A stretch of 64,000 bases of DNA from DTU072 sp050309775 (lineage in GTDB: Bacteria > Bacillota > Clostridia > Christensenellales > DTU072): contig JBNRMV010000015.1 in NCBI GenBank assembly GCA_050309775.1, positions 1-64,000 of the forward strand, given 5' to 3'. The position numbers were made by a program, and so were the translations under genes. Positions 32,567 through 40,969 of the stretch are shown here, piece after piece. The notes below the pieces were generated by a model that worked only from the letters and a program-made list of their open reading frames with translations, searched no databases and was not told where the DNA came from. The stretch's first letter is position 1; every line of letters starts with the position of its first letter.

Positions 32567-34501
32567 ATGAAAATCAAGTTACGTGACACGGTGAAAGAGT
32601 TTGACAAGGGAGCAAGTTTATTTAGCATAGCCGCATCCATTAGTGAAGGATTGGCTAGGGTTGCTCTCTGCGCAAAAGTCAATGGCAAAACAGTCGATAT
32701 GAACACAAAACTATATGAAGATGCAGAGGTTGAATTATTGACATTTGCCGACGAAGAAGGCAAAAAGGCATACCGCCACACAGCGGCGCATATCATGGCG
32801 CAGGCAGTGAAGCGTATTTATCCCACGACAAAAATAGCCATAGGTCCGGCGATTGCAAACGGATTTTATTATGATTTTGATTTCAAGACGCCGCTAGCCA
32901 AAGACGCTCTTGCCGGCATAGAAGCCGAGATGAAGAAAATAACAAAAGAGAACATTCCCGTTGTGCGTGAAGTCGTATCCAAGAAAGAAGCGCTGGCGTT
33001 TATGAAGGAATACGGAGAGAAATACAAAGTGGAACTCATAAACGATTTGCCCGATGACGAGGAGATTTCATTTTACCGTCAAGGCGATTTTGTAGACCTC
33101 TGCGCCGGTCCGCATGTGCCGTCCACCGGATATATAAAAGCGTTCAAGTTGACTTCCGTCACTGGCGCCTATTGGAAAGGTGACGAAAAGAACAAAATGC
33201 TAACCAGGATTTACGGCACTGCATTTGACAAGAAACAGGACATGCTGGACTATTTGGAGGCTGTCGAAGAAGCCAAAAAGCGCGACCACAACAAGTTGGG
33301 ACGGGAACTTGGGTATTTTATGACCGACGAAAATATCGGGCAAGGTTTGCCTTTGCTTATGCCCAAAGGCGCAAAGCTGTTCCAGATACTTTCCCGTTTT
33401 GTTGAGAACGAGGAAGAAAAAAGAGGCTATGTGCTGACAAAGACGCCGTATATGGCTAAGTCGGCTTTATATAAGATTTCCGGACATTGGGATCACTACC
33501 GTGACGGAATGTTTGTCATGGGAGATGAGGAAAAAGGCGAAGAAGTGCTTGCGCTGCGCCCGATGACATGCCCGTTCCAGTACACAATATTTAACAACGG
33601 CAGAAAGTCTTATAGGGATTTGCCCATACGCTATGGCGAAACCTCTACACTTTTCCGCAACGAAGCCAGCGGCGAAATGCATGGACTTATTCGTGTGCGG
33701 CAGTTTACGCTCAGTGAAGGGCATATCATTTGCGCGCCGTCACAGCTTGAAGCCGAGTTCAGAGACAGCGTAGACCTGGCAAAATATATGTTGACGAGTG
33801 TTGGACTTGACAAAGATGTGTCTTATAGATTTTCAAAATGGGACCCTAACAATACGGATAAATATATCAACGACCCTGCCGCATGGGAGCATGCCGAAGG
33901 CGAAATGAAAAAAATCCTTGACCATATGGAAATAAGCTACAAAGAAGCTGTCGGCGAAGCGGCTTTTTATGGCCCCAAACTTGACATACAGATAAAAAAT
34001 GTTCACGGCAAAGAGGACACGCTTATTACAATTCAAATAGATATGTTCCTTGCAGAAAAATTTGATATGTCATATATTGACGAAAAAGGAGAAAAGGTAA
34101 GACCCTATATCATTCACAGAAGTTCAATAGGCTGCTATGAGAGAACAATGGCGCTGTTGATTGAAAAATATGCAGGAGCCATGCCCACTTGGCTTGCTCC
34201 CGTCCAAATCAGAGTAATGAGCCTGACGGACAGAACTGTGCCCGATGTAGAGGAATTTACCAAAAAGTTGAAAAACCTCGGAATAAGAGCCGAAAGCGAC
34301 ACGCGCGGCGAAAAAATTGGCTACAAAATCCGCGAAGCGCAACTGGAAAAAATCCCTTATATGGTCATTATCGGCGATAAAGAGAAAGAAAACAATGCCA
34401 TAGCCGTACGTTCCCGCAAGAATGGCGACATGGGCACAATGACCAAGGAAGCATTTATTATTATGATAAATGAAGAGATTGAGAATAAGGTAAATAATTA
34501 A
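32567..34501 (+). CDS. thrS: Threonyl-tRNA synthetase
   Basis: 644 residues, class II synthetase charging tRNA-Thr. The domains are complete: TGS (1-62), the editing/SAD domain with HTAAHIMAQAVKRIYP and the zinc-type editing motif CAGPHVPSTG, the catalytic core with motif 2 FRNEASGEMHGLIRVRQF and the zinc-binding Cys in MTCPFQYTIF, motif 3 YIIHRSSIGCYERTMALLIE, and the anticodon-binding domain (about 540-644). Start at ATG 32567 after GAGG. It stands alone between its own promoter and the infC operon. Confidence 0.97.
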   Translation: MKIKLRDTVKEFDKGASLFSIAASISEGLARVALCAKVNGKTVDMNTKLYEDAEVELLTFADEEGKKAYRHTAAHIMAQAVKRIYPTTKIAIGPAIANGFYYDFDFKTPLAKDALAGIEAEMKKITKENIPVVREVVSKKEALAFMKEYGEKYKVELINDLPDDEEISFYRQGDFVDLCAGPHVPSTGYIKAFKLTSVTGAYWKGDEKNKMLTRIYGTAFDKKQDMLDYLEAVEEAKKRDHNKLGRELGYFMTDENIGQGLPLLMPKGAKLFQILSRFVENEEEKRGYVLTKTPYMAKSALYKISGHWDHYRDGMFVMGDEEKGEEVLALRPMTCPFQYTIFNNGRKSYRDLPIRYGETSTLFRNEASGEMHGLIRVRQFTLSEGHIICAPSQLEAEFRDSVDLAKYMLTSVGLDKDVSYRFSKWDPNNTDKYINDPAAWEHAEGEMKKILDHMEISYKEAVGEAAFYGPKLDIQIKNVHGKEDTLITIQIDMFLAEKFDMSYIDEKGEKVRPYIIHRSSIGCYERTMALLIEKYAGAMPTWLAPVQIRVMSLTDRTVPDVEEFTKKLKNLGIRAESDTRGEKIGYKIREAQLEKIPYMVIIGDKEKENNAIAVRSRKNGDMGTMTKEAFIIMINEEIENKVNN

Positions 34502-34511
34502 ATGAAAGAAA

Positions 34512-34588
34512 AAGTAAAAAGTAAAGATATAGAATATCTATAATATTTACCACTATACTTTTTGCTTTTTACTTGTTACTTTTTACTT
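34512..34588. repeat. Inverted and direct repeats between thrS and infC
   Basis: AAGTAAAAAGTAA (34512-34524) has a perfect 13-base inverted copy TTACTTTTTACTT (34576-34588). A second partial copy CTTTTTACTT lies at 34565-34574. The loop contains the palindrome AGATATAGAATATCT (34525-34539). No T-tract follows, so it is not a standard terminator. It may still end thrS or be a protein site. Confidence 0.55.
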
Positions 34589-34596
34589 CCATTTGC

Positions 34597-34625
34597 TTGA
34601 CAGGCAATAATATTTAAGGTATCAT
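34597..34625 (+). promoter_or_regulatory. Promoter of infC-rpmI-rplT
   Basis: -35 TTGACA (34597-34602), a 17-base spacer and -10 TATCAT (34620-34625). Confidence 0.75.
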
Positions 34626-34631
34626 GGAACA

Positions 34632-34736
34632 CGAAGCAGAAGTATTTCTCACCGGGAGCGAAAGCGCAGCGGTTATCAATCTAGCCAGTGGTTAATATTG
34701 AGTGAGTGTGTACTTTTGTTTACACACTTTTTTTAT
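34632..34736 (+). promoter_or_regulatory. infC leader with attenuator (L20-leader-like)
   Basis: A leader of about 115 bases ends in an intrinsic terminator: AGTGTGTA (34705-34712) / TACACACT (34721-34728) followed by TTTTTTT, just before GGAGGT and the infC start. Upstream are structured segments (ACCGGGAGCGAAAGCGCAGCGGT). In Firmicutes, L20 binds this leader and promotes termination, so the operon is probably feedback-controlled by RplT. Confidence 0.7.
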
Positions 34737-34747
34737 GGAGGTAAAAT

Positions 34748-35260
34748 ATTTTCAAAGAATTACAAACTAATCATAACATTTATGATAGTCAAGTAAGGCT
34801 CATTGACGAAAAAGGCACTCAGCTCGGAGTGATGAGCAAAATCGAGGCGCAGAGAATTGCCGATTACAGAAGTCTTGACTTAGTCAAGGTTTCGCCGGGC
34901 GCCAATCCGCCGGTATGCAAACTCATGGACTATGGCAAATACCGCTTTGATATGATAAAGAAAGAAAAGGAAGCAAAAAAGGCGCAAAAGATTGTCGAAG
35001 TAAAAGAAATTCGCCTTTCTCAGACTATCGATATCGGCGACATGAAAACAAAAGCAAAGCGAGCAAAGGAGTTCCTGGCAGACGGTGACAAAGTCCGCGT
35101 TACGCTCAGAATGTGGGGCAGGCAGTTGGCTCATACCGATGTCAGCGTAAAGGTCGTCGAAGAATTCTTTGATATGGTAAAAGAATACGGAGTTATGGAG
35201 GGCAAGCCGACTTCCGAAGGCAGGATAGTTGGGCTTACGATAGCGCCGATAAAAAAATAA
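34748..35260 (+). CDS. infC: Translation initiation factor IF-3 with AUU start
   Basis: 170 residues. IF-3 keeps 30S subunits free and checks start codons. The start is ATT at 34748: GGAGGT lies at 34737-34742, a stop (TAA 34742-34744) is just upstream in frame, and the next residues give the normal IF-3 N-terminus (FKELQTNHNIYDSQVRLIDEKG). The first in-frame ATG (34829) would cut off 27 conserved residues. AUU starts in infC are a known autoregulatory device. Core motifs are DLVKVSPGANPPVCKLMDYGKY and the C-terminal TLRMWGRQLAH. First gene of the L35/L20 operon. Confidence 0.95.
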   Translation: MFKELQTNHNIYDSQVRLIDEKGTQLGVMSKIEAQRIADYRSLDLVKVSPGANPPVCKLMDYGKYRFDMIKKEKEAKKAQKIVEVKEIRLSQTIDIGDMKTKAKRAKEFLADGDKVRVTLRMWGRQLAHTDVSVKVVEEFFDMVKEYGVMEGKPTSEGRIVGLTIAPIKK

Positions 35261-35279
35261 AGTTAAGGAGAAAACAACA

Positions 35280-35480
35280 ATGCCGAAAATGAAAACACAC
35301 AGCGGAGCGAAAAAACGCTTCAGACTTACTGCCGGCGGTTTGATAAAAAGAGCTAAGCAGAACAAAAACCACATTTTGAATAAGAAAACTACCAAAAGAA
35401 AACGCGGTCTTAGACAGGGCGGATATGTAGATATTTCACAAGAAGCGACCATGAAGCGCTTGCTCTCAGGACAGGACTAG
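35280..35480 (+). CDS. rpmI: 50S ribosomal protein L35
   Basis: 66 residues, the usual length, with MPKMKTHSGAKKRF, AKQNKNHILNKK and KRKRGLRQ. A small basic protein of the large subunit. It lies between infC and rplT with its own AAGGAG ribosome site. Confidence 0.97.
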   Translation: MPKMKTHSGAKKRFRLTAGGLIKRAKQNKNHILNKKTTKRKRGLRQGGYVDISQEATMKRLLSGQD

Positions 35481-35490
35481 GAGGTAAGAA

Positions 35491-35847
35491 ATGAGAATAA
35501 AAAGAGGCGTTAATGCCATAAAAAAACGCAGAAAGATACTCAGCAGAGCCAAAGGCTATTTTGGAGCAAAATCAAAGCTGTACAGAATTGCCCGTCAGGC
35601 AGTTATGAAGTCCGGACAATACGCATATGTAGGCAGAAAACTTAAGAAGAGAGATTTCCGTAAACTTTGGATAGCCAGAATAAACGCTGCCGCAAGACAA
35701 AACGAGATTTCTTATTCGCGCCTTATGTACGGCCTAAAGCAAGCAGGGGTAAGCCTGAACCGCAAAATACTTGCTGACATAGCAGTAAACGACGGCGCAG
35801 CTTTTACCACTCTTTGCAGTAAGGCAAAAACCGCTCTGGCAAAATAG
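35491..35847 (+). CDS. rplT: 50S ribosomal protein L20
   Basis: 118 residues, full length. RIKRGVNAIKKRRKILSRAKGY and FRKLWIARINAAAR are diagnostic. L20 is needed early in 50S assembly and, in Firmicutes, represses its operon through the infC leader. Followed by a strong terminator. Confidence 0.97.
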   Translation: MRIKRGVNAIKKRRKILSRAKGYFGAKSKLYRIARQAVMKSGQYAYVGRKLKKRDFRKLWIARINAAARQNEISYSRLMYGLKQAGVSLNRKILADIAVNDGAAFTTLCSKAKTALAK

Positions 35848-35856
35848 ATAAAACAC

Positions 35857-35893
35857 AATTGCCGCCGTCAAAAAGACGGGGGCAATTTTTTTT
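35857..35893 (+). terminator. Terminator of the infC operon
   Basis: AATTGCCGCCGTC (35857-35869) / GACGGGGGCAATT (35875-35887), one G-G mismatch, loop AAAAA, then a run of T. Strong intrinsic terminator. Confidence 0.92.
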
Positions 35894-35906
35894 AATGGGA
35901 AATATA

Positions 35907-36641
35907 ATGACAATAACCTCTACGCAAAACGCTAAAATAAAGATGCTCCGTGCTTTGAAAACAAAAAAAGGCAGGCAGCAGTACGGTTTCTTTTGCATTG
36001 AGGGAGTAAATTTGCTGAAAGATTTGCCGCCAAACAGCGGTGTAACAGAGCTTTTTATCAGGCAATCGGACTACGAAAAGCTGATGTTCATTGAAAAAAA
36101 GCTGGGGCTTGAGGCAGTGCTTGTTGCGGATAGCGTTTTTGACAGCGTGTGCGACACCGTCACTCCAAGCGGAGCAATAGCGTATGCCGCAATTCCTGAA
36201 TATAATGAAGTCGAGGGCAACACAGTGGGGTTGCTTTGCGGCATAGCCGACAGCGGCAACATGGGTACTATTTTTCGTACGGCGGCAGCAAGAGGCATAA
36301 AAACTTTGTTGTTGTACGGCGATTGCGTCGATGTTTTTTCGCCAAAGGTCATAAGAGCCGCAATGGGCGGAACTTTTTCGGTAAAAGCCGTGCATGTTGA
36401 TGAGCGCAAACTGGACGCTTTGCTTGCCGAATACACTCTGGTAGGATTGGACGCCGGCGGCGAGTCAATTTATCAATATAAAAGAGAAAACAAACTGATT
36501 ATTGCCGTAGGCAGCGAGGCGCACGGGCTGCCTGACAGCATAAGAAAAAGGTGCGCAAAGATTTTGTCGCTGCCTATGACAGAGGCGGTGGAGTCGCTGA
36601 ATGCGGCTGTCAGTATGTCGATAGCAATGTATATGTTATAA
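35907..36641 (+). CDS. SpoU/TrmH-family RNA 2'-O-methyltransferase
   Basis: 244 residues. An N-terminal substrate-binding L30e-like domain (ITSTQNAKIKMLRALKTKKGR, FFCIEGVNLL) is followed by the SPOUT knot: GIADSGNMGTIFRTAAARG, SPKVIRAAMGGTFSV, IIAVGSEAHGL and the final LPMTEAVESLNAAVSMSIAMY. It methylates rRNA or tRNA ribose with SAM. It is placed after rplT as in many Firmicutes. I start at ATG 35907. ATG 35895 is possible. There is no clear ribosome site. Confidence 0.9.
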   Translation: MTITSTQNAKIKMLRALKTKKGRQQYGFFCIEGVNLLKDLPPNSGVTELFIRQSDYEKLMFIEKKLGLEAVLVADSVFDSVCDTVTPSGAIAYAAIPEYNEVEGNTVGLLCGIADSGNMGTIFRTAAARGIKTLLLYGDCVDVFSPKVIRAAMGGTFSVKAVHVDERKLDALLAEYTLVGLDAGGESIYQYKRENKLIIAVGSEAHGLPDSIRKRCAKILSLPMTEAVESLNAAVSMSIAMYML

Positions 36642-36669
36642 AAAAAATCAAAAAAGGAGATTGGTCAAA

Positions 36670-37410
36670 ATGTCAGGACATAGTAAATGGGCAAACATTA
36701 AAAACAAGAAAGGCAAGACAGATGCCGCCAGAGGCAGCATTTTTACAAAAATCGGACGCGAAATAGCCGTTGCCGTAAAGAGCGGTGGACCTGACCCGAA
36801 CACCAACTCAAGACTGCGTGATGTCATCGCAAAAGCCAAACAAAACAACATGCCCAACGACAACATAAGTCGTTCGATAAAAAAAGCAAGCGGAGAACTT
36901 AGCGCTGTCAATTATGAAGAAATGGTCTATGAAGGCTATGCCGCAGGCGGCGTAGCCGTTATTGTAGAGGCGCTTACAGACAACAAAAACAGAACAGCCG
37001 GCGATGTGCGGCATATCTTTGATAAATATGGCGGTTCCTTGGGCTCAACAGGCTGCGTTTCATATCTTTTCAACAAAAAAGGCGTTATTATCGTCGAAAA
37101 GAAAGATATGACGGAAGACGACATTATGATGTTGGCATTAGAAAGCGGCGCCGATGATGTCATAACGCAGGACGAAGTATATGAGCTTTATACCATGCCG
37201 CAGGACCTTGAACAGGTGCGCACAGCCTTGACTGATGCCGGAGTGGAAATTTTGTCGTCGGATATGGACTATATAGCTGACATATATATCGACCCGCCCG
37301 AAAACAACATTCCTTCAATTCAAAAACTGCTTGAAAAACTTGAAGAAAACGACGATGTGCAAGATGTTTATCACAACGCAAATCTGCCGGAGGAAGACGA
37401 GGAGGAATAA
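36670..37410 (+). CDS. yebC: YebC/PmpR family protein
   Basis: 246 residues, standard length. MSGHSKWANIKNKKGKTDAARG is the family start. IAVAVKSGGPDPNTNSRLRDVIAKAKQNNMPNDNI and the acidic C-terminal part are typical. YebC proteins act as DNA-binding regulators, and recent work links them to relief of ribosome stalling at prolines. GGAGA at 36655-36659 supports ATG 36670 over the upstream TTG. Its neighbour proA is a proline synthesis gene. Confidence 0.94.
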   Translation: MSGHSKWANIKNKKGKTDAARGSIFTKIGREIAVAVKSGGPDPNTNSRLRDVIAKAKQNNMPNDNISRSIKKASGELSAVNYEEMVYEGYAAGGVAVIVEALTDNKNRTAGDVRHIFDKYGGSLGSTGCVSYLFNKKGVIIVEKKDMTEDDIMMLALESGADDVITQDEVYELYTMPQDLEQVRTALTDAGVEILSSDMDYIADIYIDPPENNIPSIQKLLEKLEENDDVQDVYHNANLPEEDEEE

Positions 37411-37412
37411 TA

Positions 37413-38654
37413 ATGATAAGGAATATTTGCGCAGCGGCAAAACAGGCAGCCAATGCGTTTATGAGCGCAACAACGGCGCAAAAGAATGCCATACTTTTGG
37501 GCATAAAAAAAGAAATTTTAGCCAATGTTGAAGGCATAATGGCAAGCAACGCAAAGGACATTGAACTTGCAAAGGACGGCGGCAGGGATACGGCATTTAT
37601 TGACCGCTTGACGCTGAACGACAAGAGAATAAAAGCCATGTGCGACGGACTTGACGCAGTCATAGCTTTGGAGGATTGCGTAGGCACGGTTGCCGAAAAG
37701 TACACGCTCCCCAATGGTCTGAATGTCAGCAGAGTGCATTCTCCGCTGGGCGTTGTCGGCATCATATACGAGGCTCGTCCGAATGTAACGGTGGACGCTG
37801 CGGCGCTTTGCATAAAATCTTCAAACGCAGTCATTTTGCGCGGCAGCAAGGACGCTTTGAATTCGAATGGATTTCTTGTCGGATTGATGAAAAAAGTACT
37901 TACAGAGCAAGGCGCAGACCAAGCGCTTGTAGGGTTTATTGACGGCGCCGAAAGAGAGTTGACCAAAACAATGCTGGAGCAGGAAGGGCTTATCGATGTG
38001 GTCATTCCCCGTGGCGGAGAGGCTTTGAAAAAGTTTGTTCTCACCCATGCCAGAATGCCGGTTATTGCCAGCGCCGGCGGCAATTGCCATACTTATGTAG
38101 AAAAGACAGCTGATTTCAAAATGGCGGCAAATGTCGTACTTAACGCAAAAATTCAGCGCCCTTCGGTATGCAATGCGATTGAAACATTGCTTTGTGACAA
38201 GGCGATTGCTGCAGAATTTTTGCCCATTTGTCTTAAAACGCTGCAAAATCACGGAGTGGAAATAAGAGGCACGCAAAGCGTAAAGCATATTTATGCCGCT
38301 ACAAAACTCATTGATAGTGATGAGTTTTATACCGAGTACAACGACATGATTATTAAAGTAGCAATTGTGCAGGATATTAAAGAAGCAATAAATCATATCA
38401 ACACTTTCAGTACGGGACACAGCGACGCCATTATCACTCATGATGCGGCGCAAGCGGAAAGATTTGCCAAAGAGGTTGATTCGGCAGCGGTGTATATCAA
38501 CACTTCGACGAGGTTTACAGACGGGTTTGAGTTGGGGTTGGGCGCAGAAATGGGCATATCCACTCAAAAGCTGCATGTCAGAGGTCCGATAGGGTTGAAG
38601 GAGTTGACTTCTTTGAAGTATGTCATAAGAGGCGAAGGACAAATTCGGGCATAG
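37413..38654 (+). CDS. proA: Gamma-glutamyl phosphate reductase
   Basis: 413 residues, second enzyme of proline synthesis, reducing glutamyl-5-phosphate with NADPH. The aldehyde-dehydrogenase-like fold shows SPLGVVGIIYEARPNVTVDA, the catalytic Cys in RPSVCNAIETLL, VASxGGNCHTYVE and the final ELTSLKYVIRGEGQIR. It begins 2 bases after yebC. proB (glutamate kinase) is not adjacent and must be elsewhere. Confidence 0.96.
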   Translation: MIRNICAAAKQAANAFMSATTAQKNAILLGIKKEILANVEGIMASNAKDIELAKDGGRDTAFIDRLTLNDKRIKAMCDGLDAVIALEDCVGTVAEKYTLPNGLNVSRVHSPLGVVGIIYEARPNVTVDAAALCIKSSNAVILRGSKDALNSNGFLVGLMKKVLTEQGADQALVGFIDGAERELTKTMLEQEGLIDVVIPRGGEALKKFVLTHARMPVIASAGGNCHTYVEKTADFKMAANVVLNAKIQRPSVCNAIETLLCDKAIAAEFLPICLKTLQNHGVEIRGTQSVKHIYAATKLIDSDEFYTEYNDMIIKVAIVQDIKEAINHINTFSTGHSDAIITHDAAQAERFAKEVDSAAVYINTSTRFTDGFELGLGAEMGISTQKLHVRGPIGLKELTSLKYVIRGEGQIRA

Positions 38655-38670
38655 ATTGGTTTTCAAATGT

Positions 38671-38699
38671 TTGTGTATACGAATGAGAAGTGTTATAAT
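38671..38699 (+). promoter_or_regulatory. Promoter of the phosphofructokinase operon
   Basis: -35 TTGTGT (38671-38676), a 17-base spacer and -10 TATAAT (38694-38699). A GAGGT ribosome site follows at about 38715. Confidence 0.7.
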
Positions 38700-38724
38700 T
38701 ATTTCAAAATAACATGAGGTAAAA

Positions 38725-39687
38725 ATGAGGAAGATAGCAGTATTGACAAGCGGAGGCGATGCGCCGGGAATGAATCCGGCGATAAGAGCCATTGTGCGAT
38801 ATGGCATTGCGCAAGGGCTGGAGGTATACGGAATAGAAAGAGGCTATTGCGGACTCATAAACGGATACATTAAGCGCCTTGACAACCGCTCGGTTTCGGG
38901 AATTATACAACACGGCGGCACTATGCTTAAGACGGACAGATGCCCCGAATTCATTGAGAAAGAATACCAACAAAAGGGCATCGATGTGCTGAATGCATAC
39001 GGTATTGAAGGATTGATTGTCATTGGCGGCGACGGCTCGCTGCGCGGCATAAACGACCTGCAACAAAATTTCAATTTTCCCTGCGTAGGTATCCCAGGAA
39101 CTATAGACAACGATTTGTCCTATACGGACTATACATTGGGCTTTGATACGGCGGTAAATACCGTGCTATGGGCAGTGAACAATCTTAGAGATACCATGAC
39201 ATCTCACGAAAGAGTGTGCATTGTCGAGGTAATGGGCAGAAAATGCGGCGACATAGCCATATATGCCGGACTTGCTGGCGGCGCGGAAATATTACTCATT
39301 CCCGAAGTGCCGGTTGACATCGAAAAGGTCAGCAAAAAAATAATACAAAACACCATAAAAGGCAAAAAATCAGACATAATAATGCTTGCTGAGGGCGTTT
39401 GCGATGCAGAGGAACTGCGAGCCGAATTGAAGAAAAGAACGGGCACTTCCCTGCGTACCGTAAAGTTGGGACACATTCAAAGAGGCGGCACACCCAGCAT
39501 GGCAGACAGAGTGTTGGGAGCAAAATATGCCGCAAGGGCAGTGGATTTGCTCAAACAGGATATCGGAGGCAGAGCAGTCGGCATCAAGGATAACAAAATT
39601 TTTGACATGGACATTGCCGAGGCTTTGAACACTCCCAGAGGTTACAACAAGGAGCTGTATTGCTTAGCCAACAGCCTTAGCCAATAA
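38725..39687 (+). CDS. pfkA: ATP-dependent 6-phosphofructokinase
   Basis: 320 residues, bacterial PfkA type. TSGGDAPGMNPAIRAIVR binds ATP. GGDGS near residue 98-102 has the Gly that marks ATP use, and PGTIDNDL has the catalytic Asp and Gly rather than Lys. VEVMGRKCGDIA and the effector-site arginines (RGGTPSMADRVLGAKY) follow. It commits fructose-6-phosphate to glycolysis. A second PFK of the pyrophosphate type follows 31 bases downstream. Confidence 0.95.
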   Translation: MRKIAVLTSGGDAPGMNPAIRAIVRYGIAQGLEVYGIERGYCGLINGYIKRLDNRSVSGIIQHGGTMLKTDRCPEFIEKEYQQKGIDVLNAYGIEGLIVIGGDGSLRGINDLQQNFNFPCVGIPGTIDNDLSYTDYTLGFDTAVNTVLWAVNNLRDTMTSHERVCIVEVMGRKCGDIAIYAGLAGGAEILLIPEVPVDIEKVSKKIIQNTIKGKKSDIIMLAEGVCDAEELRAELKKRTGTSLRTVKLGHIQRGGTPSMADRVLGAKYAARAVDLLKQDIGGRAVGIKDNKIFDMDIAEALNTPRGYNKELYCLANSLSQ

Positions 39688-39718
39688 GAAATAACAATAA
39701 AACGGAGGATAGAAAATA

Positions 39719-40969
39719 ATGAAAAATTTAGTCGGAGCATGTATTTTTGGTCAATCAGGAGGTCCTACCTCTGTCATCAATTCCAGCGCGGCCGGAGTAT
39801 TCACTGAGGCACTGAAACAAAAAAATATAACAGCGGTCTATGGCGCTGCACACGGTATAAAAGGTATTCTTGAAGAAAATTTTTATGATATATCAAAAGA
39901 AGACCCGCAGGAATTGGAGTATTTGAAGAACACTCCGTCTTCAGCATTGGGTTCGGTACGGTACAAACTGAAGTCCGTAGAAACAGACGAAACCGATTAC
40001 ATAAGGCTGCTTGAAGTATTCAAAAAATACAACATCAGATATTTTTTCTATAACGGCGGAAATGACAGTATGGATACCTGTAACAAGGTTTCCAAGTACC
40101 TATTGAGCAAGGGTTATGAATGCAACATAATCGGCGTACCCAAGACTATTGACAACGACTTGTTCGGCACTGACCATTGCCCGGGCTATGGCAGCGCCGC
40201 CAAATATGTAGCCACTACGCTTATGGAACTATGCCTTGACGCAAAGGTTTATGACAAAGGTCAAATCACAGTAGTGGAGATTATGGGCAGGAATGCCGGC
40301 TGGCTGACAGCCGCAAGCGCACTTGCATCATACAAGGGATTGGGACCGGATTTAATTTATCTTCCGGAGTTGCCTTTTGATATTGAAAAGTTTGTCAGCG
40401 ATGTCAAGACAGTCATTGACAAAAACAACGGCAAATGTATTGTCTGCGTGTCTGAAGGCATAAAAAACAAAGAAGGTATGTATATTGCCGAAGCAATAGC
40501 TCGGAGTGCGGCGCAAAAAGACTCTTTCGGTCATACGCAGCTTGGCGGAGTGGCGTCTTGCCTTGCGGAGTTGTTGAAAGAGAGATTTGGCACAAAGGTC
40601 AGAGCAATTGAATTCAGTCTTATGCAGCGCTGCGCGGCGCACCTTGCATCAAAAACCGATGTGGAGGAAGCGTTCATGGCGGGCGTTATGGCTGTGAGAT
40701 ATGCCGTCGAGGGAAATACCGACAAAATGGTTATATTTGAAAGACAAAGCGGCAAAGATTATAAAATTGAGTACAAATTGATGGCAATTGAACATGCCGC
40801 CAACACAGAGAAAGATGTTCCGCTTGATTGGATTATCAACAACGGAACGGCGCTGTCACAGGCTTTCATTGACTATGCCATGCCTTTGATTCAAGGCGAA
40901 ACAAAGATGCCTACAGAAGACGGATTGCCCAGAATGGCAAAACTTAAGAAGGTCTTGGTAAAGAAATAG
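39719..40969 (+). CDS. pfp: Pyrophosphate-dependent 6-phosphofructokinase
   Basis: 416 residues. Compared with PfkA, the ATP signature GGDGS is GGNDSMDT, with Asp in the position that blocks ATP and favours PPi. The catalytic loop is PKTIDNDL with Lys in place of Gly. Both are hallmarks of PPi-PFK. VEIMGRNAGWLTAASAL is also typical. The reaction is reversible and saves ATP. It is co-transcribed with pfkA (AGGAGG-like site at about 39703) and ends one base into the next gene's GTG. Confidence 0.9.
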   Translation: MKNLVGACIFGQSGGPTSVINSSAAGVFTEALKQKNITAVYGAAHGIKGILEENFYDISKEDPQELEYLKNTPSSALGSVRYKLKSVETDETDYIRLLEVFKKYNIRYFFYNGGNDSMDTCNKVSKYLLSKGYECNIIGVPKTIDNDLFGTDHCPGYGSAAKYVATTLMELCLDAKVYDKGQITVVEIMGRNAGWLTAASALASYKGLGPDLIYLPELPFDIEKFVSDVKTVIDKNNGKCIVCVSEGIKNKEGMYIAEAIARSAAQKDSFGHTQLGGVASCLAELLKERFGTKVRAIEFSLMQRCAAHLASKTDVEEAFMAGVMAVRYAVEGNTDKMVIFERQSGKDYKIEYKLMAIEHAANTEKDVPLDWIINNGTALSQAFIDYAMPLIQGETKMPTEDGLPRMAKLKKVLVKK

